Part shown: in pieces, positions 6,460 to 8,718 of the stretch
How positions within the stretch are numbered: position 1 is the first letter of the stretch
Layout: each line of letters starts with the position of its first letter
NCBI GenBank assembly: GCA_030627065.1
Contig: DAOUSV010000055.1
Location: forward strand, 1 to 8,718
Source of the DNA: Piscirickettsiaceae bacterium
GTDB lineage: Bacteria > Pseudomonadota > Gammaproteobacteria > Nitrosococcales > Methylophagaceae
Reading direction: 5' to 3'
DNA length: 8,718 nucleotides
Notes under the pieces: generated by a model
Database searches by the model: none
Told to the model about the DNA's origin: nothing
What the model saw: the letters and a program-made list of their open reading frames with translations, nothing else
Position numbers and translations under genes: made by a program

Positions 6460-6797
6460 TGAGCTTCCACCGTTATCCAATGTTTTGCCAATGCCGCTCT
6501 TATTTTTGACACATCTCGTTTTTTAACATCTTGACGCGACAACACTACAATATCAATATTGGCAAAAGATGCTTGATGATGTCGAAATGATTCACGAACA
6601 AGTCGCTTTAAACGATTGCGCTGAGTTGCCAGTTTTAGATGTTTTTTTGCTATCGCCAGACCCAATCGCGGATGTCCGACTTCATTTTCAACTGACAATA
6701 TCGTCAAACCACCACCACCAGCGTGCTGAGCTTGACGAAATACCCGAGAATAATCCCTCGGGTTGTTCATTCTCATGTCTCGGCTAAACGTTGCCAA
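6444..6797 (-). CDS. rnpA: Ribonuclease P protein component, TTG start
   Basis: RnpA is the basic protein subunit of RNase P, which with the rnpB RNA matures tRNA 5' ends. The 117-residue protein shows the family signature ATQRNRLKRLVRESFR (57-72, the RNR motif that binds RNA) and the N-terminal FSRDMRMNNPRDYSRVF (4-20), equivalent to FPRELRLLTPSQFTFVF of the E. coli protein. To include that segment translation must start at the TTG at 6797, which has AGGAG (6805-6809) at 7-nt spacing. The nearest in-frame ATG (6776) would remove FSRD. An out-of-frame ATG at 6802 sits only 2 nt from the same AGGAG. The gene starts 28 nt after the rpmH stop and overlaps yidD by 16 nt. Confidence 0.93.
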   Translation of the reverse strand: MATFSRDMRMNNPRDYSRVFRQAQHAGGGGLTILSVENEVGHPRLGLAIAKKHLKLATQRNRLKRLVRESFRHHQASFANIDIVVLSRQDVKKRDVSKIRAALAKHWITVEAQWEKS

Positions 6798-6804
6798 GTC
6801 ATGT

Positions 6805-6809
6805 CTCCT
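6805..6809 (-). promoter_or_regulatory. Ribosome binding site that decides the rnpA start
   Basis: AGGAG on the minus strand lies 7 nt before TTG (6797), the ideal distance, but only 2 nt before an out-of-frame ATG (6802). It is therefore the main evidence for initiation at the non-AUG codon of rnpA. Confidence 0.65.
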
Positions 6810-6825
6810 AATTATACTAAGAGAA

Positions 6826-6960
6826 TTACGCTGTTAAGCGTGCACGGCCTTTAGCGCGACGAGCATTTACTATGCGACGACCACCAACTGTAGACATGCG
6901 AGTACGAAAACCATGTGTACGTTTACGCTTGATATTACTCGGTTGAAAAGTTCTTTTCAT
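6826..6960 (-). CDS. rpmH: 50S ribosomal protein L34
   Basis: L34 is a 44-residue, highly basic protein of the large ribosomal subunit. The sequence MKRTFQPSNIKRKRTHGFRT followed by RMSTVGGRRIVNARRAKGRA is nearly the universal bacterial consensus. ATG at 6960 is preceded by GGAG at 8-nt spacing. The frame remains open to a GTG at 7056, but that extension runs past the predicted transcription start and is not used. It is the first gene of the rpmH-rnpA-yidD-yidC-mnmE operon and divergent from dnaA. Confidence 0.98.
   Translation of the reverse strand: MKRTFQPSNIKRKRTHGFRTRMSTVGGRRIVNARRAKGRARLTA
6828..6841 (-). other. Small hairpin at the rpmH stop codon, rpmH/rnpA boundary
   Basis: On the minus strand ACGCT and AGCGT form a 5-bp stem closed by a TAAC tetraloop; the stem's last bases overlap the rpmH stop codon. 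It is followed by AATTCTCTTAG, which is not a real U-tract, so it does not look like a terminator. It could mark an RNA processing or stability boundary between the abundant rpmH message and the rest of the operon. Confidence 0.3.
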
Positions 6961-7033
6961 TTTACCAACTCCACTAAATCTTAAATTATGTATTTGCCCC
7001 GAAAACAAGTTCACCAAGAGCAAAAGCGGTGGA

Positions 7034-7063
7034 ATTATAGTGTTTTTTACTACCACAAGTCAA
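7034..7063 (-). promoter_or_regulatory. Strong sigma-70-type promoter of the rpmH operon
   Basis: On the minus strand TTGACT (7063-7058) and a perfect TATAAT (7039-7034) are separated by 18 bp. The predicted start near 7027 leaves a leader of about 67 nt before rpmH. This fits the high expression needed for a ribosomal protein and is the only obvious promoter for the five-gene operon. Confidence 0.75.
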
Positions 7064-7147
7064 ACACCACGTCATAAATAGCCTTAATAACTTTCCATTA
7101 CCTGCTTTTTGCATAAAAGATAACTTTAGCTAGTGGGCTATGAACGC

Positions 7148-7153
7148 TATACT
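7148..7153 (+). promoter_or_regulatory. Candidate -10 box for dnaA
   Basis: TATACT lies 67 nt upstream of the dnaA start codon; an overlapping TATACC follows at 7153-7158. The -35 region is weak (TTTAGC at 7125-7130, 17-bp spacing). A near-match to a DnaA box on the minus strand (TTATGCAAA, 7116-7108) lies 31 nt upstream and might contribute to DnaA autoregulation, but one mismatched box is slim evidence. Otherwise the 260-nt rpmH-dnaA gap (6961-7220) holds the rpmH promoter and leader and no other structure I can support. Confidence 0.4.
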
Positions 7154-7220
7154 ATACCATTAACTGTCGCAGCCTGCCGGCAACAAACCAACCTAATCAA
7201 CTGATAACAAAGGAGTTCAC

Positions 7221-8555
7221 GTGTCTTCACCCCTGTGGGAAAAATGCTTAGCCCATCTTGAAGGTGATCTGTCAGCACAGCAGCTGAACACGTGGCTACG
7301 CCCGTTACAAGCCATTCAAGTAGATGCTACGCTTCGTTTATTAGCGCCAAATCCTTATGTGCAAGCATGGGTGCAAGAGCAGCTTGAAACAAAAATAGTT
7401 GAACTGGTTCATGCCCTAAGCCAAGGTGCAGTTAACGTAGTCAGTATCGAGGTCGGCACCAACCAACCTGAAATAAAAGAAGCGCCAGCATTGCCGCGCG
7501 CTTCTAAAGCAACAGCAACAAAACCTGCAGAAGGCTCGCCTATAAACCCTGCTTTTACTTTTGATTCTTTTGTCGAAGGTAAATCAAACCAAATTGCGCG
7601 AGCCGCATCAATGCATGTTGCCGACTCACCAGGAACCAGTGGTTACAATCCACTCTTCTTATATGGTGGAACAGGTTTAGGAAAAACACATTTAATGCTG
7701 GCTGTTGGTAATCAAATTAGAAAAGATAATCCAAGAGCCAAAGTTATGTATTTATCTTCTGAACGTTTTGTTCAAGATATGATCACCGCTTTGCGCAATA
7801 ATGTGATTGAAAAATTCAAAGCACACTATCGCAGTGCCGATGCTTTGCTAATTGATGATATTCAGTTCTTTGCTAAAAAAGAACGGTCTCAAGAAGAGTT
7901 CTTCTATACATTTAATAGCCTGCTTGAAGGCCAAAAACAAATTATCCTGACCTGTGACCGTTTTCCTAAAGAAGTCGAAAATTTAGATGAGCGATTACAG
8001 TCTCGTCTTGGCTGGGGCTTAACGATTGCTATCGAGCCACCCGAACTTGAAACGCGCGTTGCTATCTTAATTAAAAAAGCACAGCAAAATTTAGTCACGC
8101 TACCTGAAGATGTTGCCTTCTTTATTGCTAAACGTATTCGCTCTAATGTTCGTGATCTTGAAGGTGCATTACAGCGTATTCTCGCCTTTTCACGCTTTAC
8201 TAATCAGCCTCTATCTATTGATATTGCACAAGAAGCATTAAAAGACTTATTAGCTTTACATCAAAAATTAGTGACGCTCGAAAGTATTCAAAAAACGGTT
8301 GCTGAATACTTCAAGATTCGTGTCTCTGATTTATTATCAAAGAAACGTACCCGCTCGATTGCTCGTCCACGTCAAGTTGCAATGGCGCTATCAAAAGAAC
8401 TTACTAATCATAGCTTGCCTGAAATAGGTGATGCTTTTGGTGGCCGCGATCACACCACCGTATTACATGGCTGCCGCAAAATTGCCGAGCTTAAAGAATC
8501 AGATCCACGTATTGCTGAAGATTATCGTAATTTATTTAGAACCTTATCAAGTTAA
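7221..8555 (+). CDS. dnaA: Chromosomal replication initiator protein DnaA
   Basis: DnaA is the AAA+ ATPase that binds DnaA boxes, opens the replication origin and loads DnaB. The 444-residue protein has domain I (1-80, SSPLWEKCLAHLEGDLSAQQ...TWLRPLQ), a short Ala/Pro/Lys-rich domain II linker (about 82-110), domain III with Walker A GGTGLGKTH (149-157), Walker B LLIDDIQFF (209-217), the box VII segment LDERLQSRLGWGL with the arginine finger, sensor 2 region SNVRDLEGALQRI, and domain IV with the DNA-binding signature RPRQVAMAL (382-390) and GGRDHTTVLHGCRKI (407-421). The linker is short compared with E. coli (467 residues in total). Translation starts at GTG (7221) with AAAGGAG at 7209-7215, 5 nt away; a GTG start is also used in E. 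coli. dnaN follows after 14 nt, giving the usual dnaA-dnaN order. Confidence 0.98.
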   Translation: MSSPLWEKCLAHLEGDLSAQQLNTWLRPLQAIQVDATLRLLAPNPYVQAWVQEQLETKIVELVHALSQGAVNVVSIEVGTNQPEIKEAPALPRASKATATKPAEGSPINPAFTFDSFVEGKSNQIARAASMHVADSPGTSGYNPLFLYGGTGLGKTHLMLAVGNQIRKDNPRAKVMYLSSERFVQDMITALRNNVIEKFKAHYRSADALLIDDIQFFAKKERSQEEFFYTFNSLLEGQKQIILTCDRFPKEVENLDERLQSRLGWGLTIAIEPPELETRVAILIKKAQQNLVTLPEDVAFFIAKRIRSNVRDLEGALQRILAFSRFTNQPLSIDIAQEALKDLLALHQKLVTLESIQKTVAEYFKIRVSDLLSKKRTRSIARPRQVAMALSKELTNHSLPEIGDAFGGRDHTTVLHGCRKIAELKESDPRIAEDYRNLFRTLSS

Positions 8556-8569
8556 TTGAGAGTATGAAT

Positions 8570-8718
8570 ATGCAGTTTACCGTTAGCCAAGAAACTATCG
8601 TTCGACCACTACAATTGGTATGTAGTATTGTAGAACGTCGCGCTACCCTGCCCATTTTATCCACTATATTATTACGTGTTCATGGCAATCAATTATCCAT
8701 GACCAGTACCGATATGGA
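8570..8718 (+). CDS. dnaN: DNA polymerase III beta sliding clamp, N-terminal part (runs off the right edge)
   Basis: The beta clamp encircles DNA and tethers polymerase III. Forty-nine codons are visible, beginning MQFTVSQETIVRPLQLVCSI and then VERRATLPILSTILLRV, followed by NQLSMTSTDM. This matches the E. coli start MKFTVEREHLLKPLQQV and its PTLPILGNLLL and GTDLE motifs. ATG at 8570 is preferred over the in-frame ATG at 8564, because GAGAG (8558-8562) is 7 nt from the former but only 1 nt from the latter, and the family begins MKFTV. It is probably co-transcribed with dnaA. Confidence 0.95.
   Translation, partial: MQFTVSQETIVRPLQLVCSIVERRATLPILSTILLRVHGNQLSMTSTDM

Noticed and set aside
6811..6825. 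Internal promoter for rnpA (TTAACA, 15 bp, TATAAT on the minus strand)
   Set aside because: Spacer is short and the start site would fall at about 6804, cutting off the rnpA ribosome binding site.
6961..7056. N-terminally extended L34 frame from GTG at 7056
   Set aside because: The extension covers the predicted promoter -10 and start site, and L34 is universally about 44 residues starting MKRT.
8657..8701. Two DnaA-box-like sequences in dnaN (TTATCCACT and TTATCCATG)
   Set aside because: Both fall on Leu-Ser codon pairs in conserved protein (PILST, QLSM) with one and two mismatches, so chance is the simpler explanation.
1..8718. CRISPR arrays, tRNA or rRNA genes, insertion sequences, phage or defence genes
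   Set aside because: None found on either strand; all substantial reading frames are core genes and no repeat arrays or transposase motifs are visible.

Overview
The window is an ordinary piece of a gammaproteobacterial chromosome with an AT-rich base composition. The evidence is the run rpmH-rnpA-yidD-yidC-mnmE divergent from dnaA-dnaN, together with close gammaproteobacterial-type DnaA, YidC, MnmE, ErpA and transketolase sequences. Genus cannot be settled from sequence reading alone.

Layout. On the left (1-1083, minus strand) lie the first 150 codons of transketolase (tkt) and, upstream of it, a thioredoxin-fold peroxiredoxin-like protein. A weak intrinsic terminator sits between them, directly in front of the tkt ribosome binding site. 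The 342-base gap 1084-1425 holds a good extended -10 promoter for the thioredoxin-like gene, helically phased ATTTAGC repeats upstream of it, and what looks like the decayed 3' end of an unrelated outer-membrane protein gene. Next, on the plus strand, come a phosphate-selective-porin-like (Porin_O_P family) outer membrane protein (1426-2781) and the iron-sulfur carrier erpA (2845-3186), the latter with its own promoter. erpA converges on mnmE with a shared hairpin between them.

The minus-strand block 3237-6960 is the classic 'origin-side' operon: ribosomal protein L34, RNase P protein, the YidD membrane-insertion factor, the YidC insertase and the tRNA-modifying GTPase MnmE. It is read from one strong promoter at 7034-7063. 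The genes are tightly packed: rnpA/yidD overlap by 16 nt, yidD/yidC overlap by 8 nt, and yidC/mnmE are 6 nt apart and in the same reading frame. yidC and mnmE lack good Shine-Dalgarno sequences, so translational coupling is likely. Divergently, dnaA (GTG start) and the first 49 codons of dnaN run off the right edge.

What stands out. I found no new biological system: the genes are core housekeeping. The points most worth a second look are the gene remnant upstream of the porin, the phased repeats at the thioredoxin-like promoter, the unusual TTG start of rnpA under an out-of-frame AUG, the terminator/attenuator in front of tkt, and the absence of a DnaA-box cluster beside dnaA.
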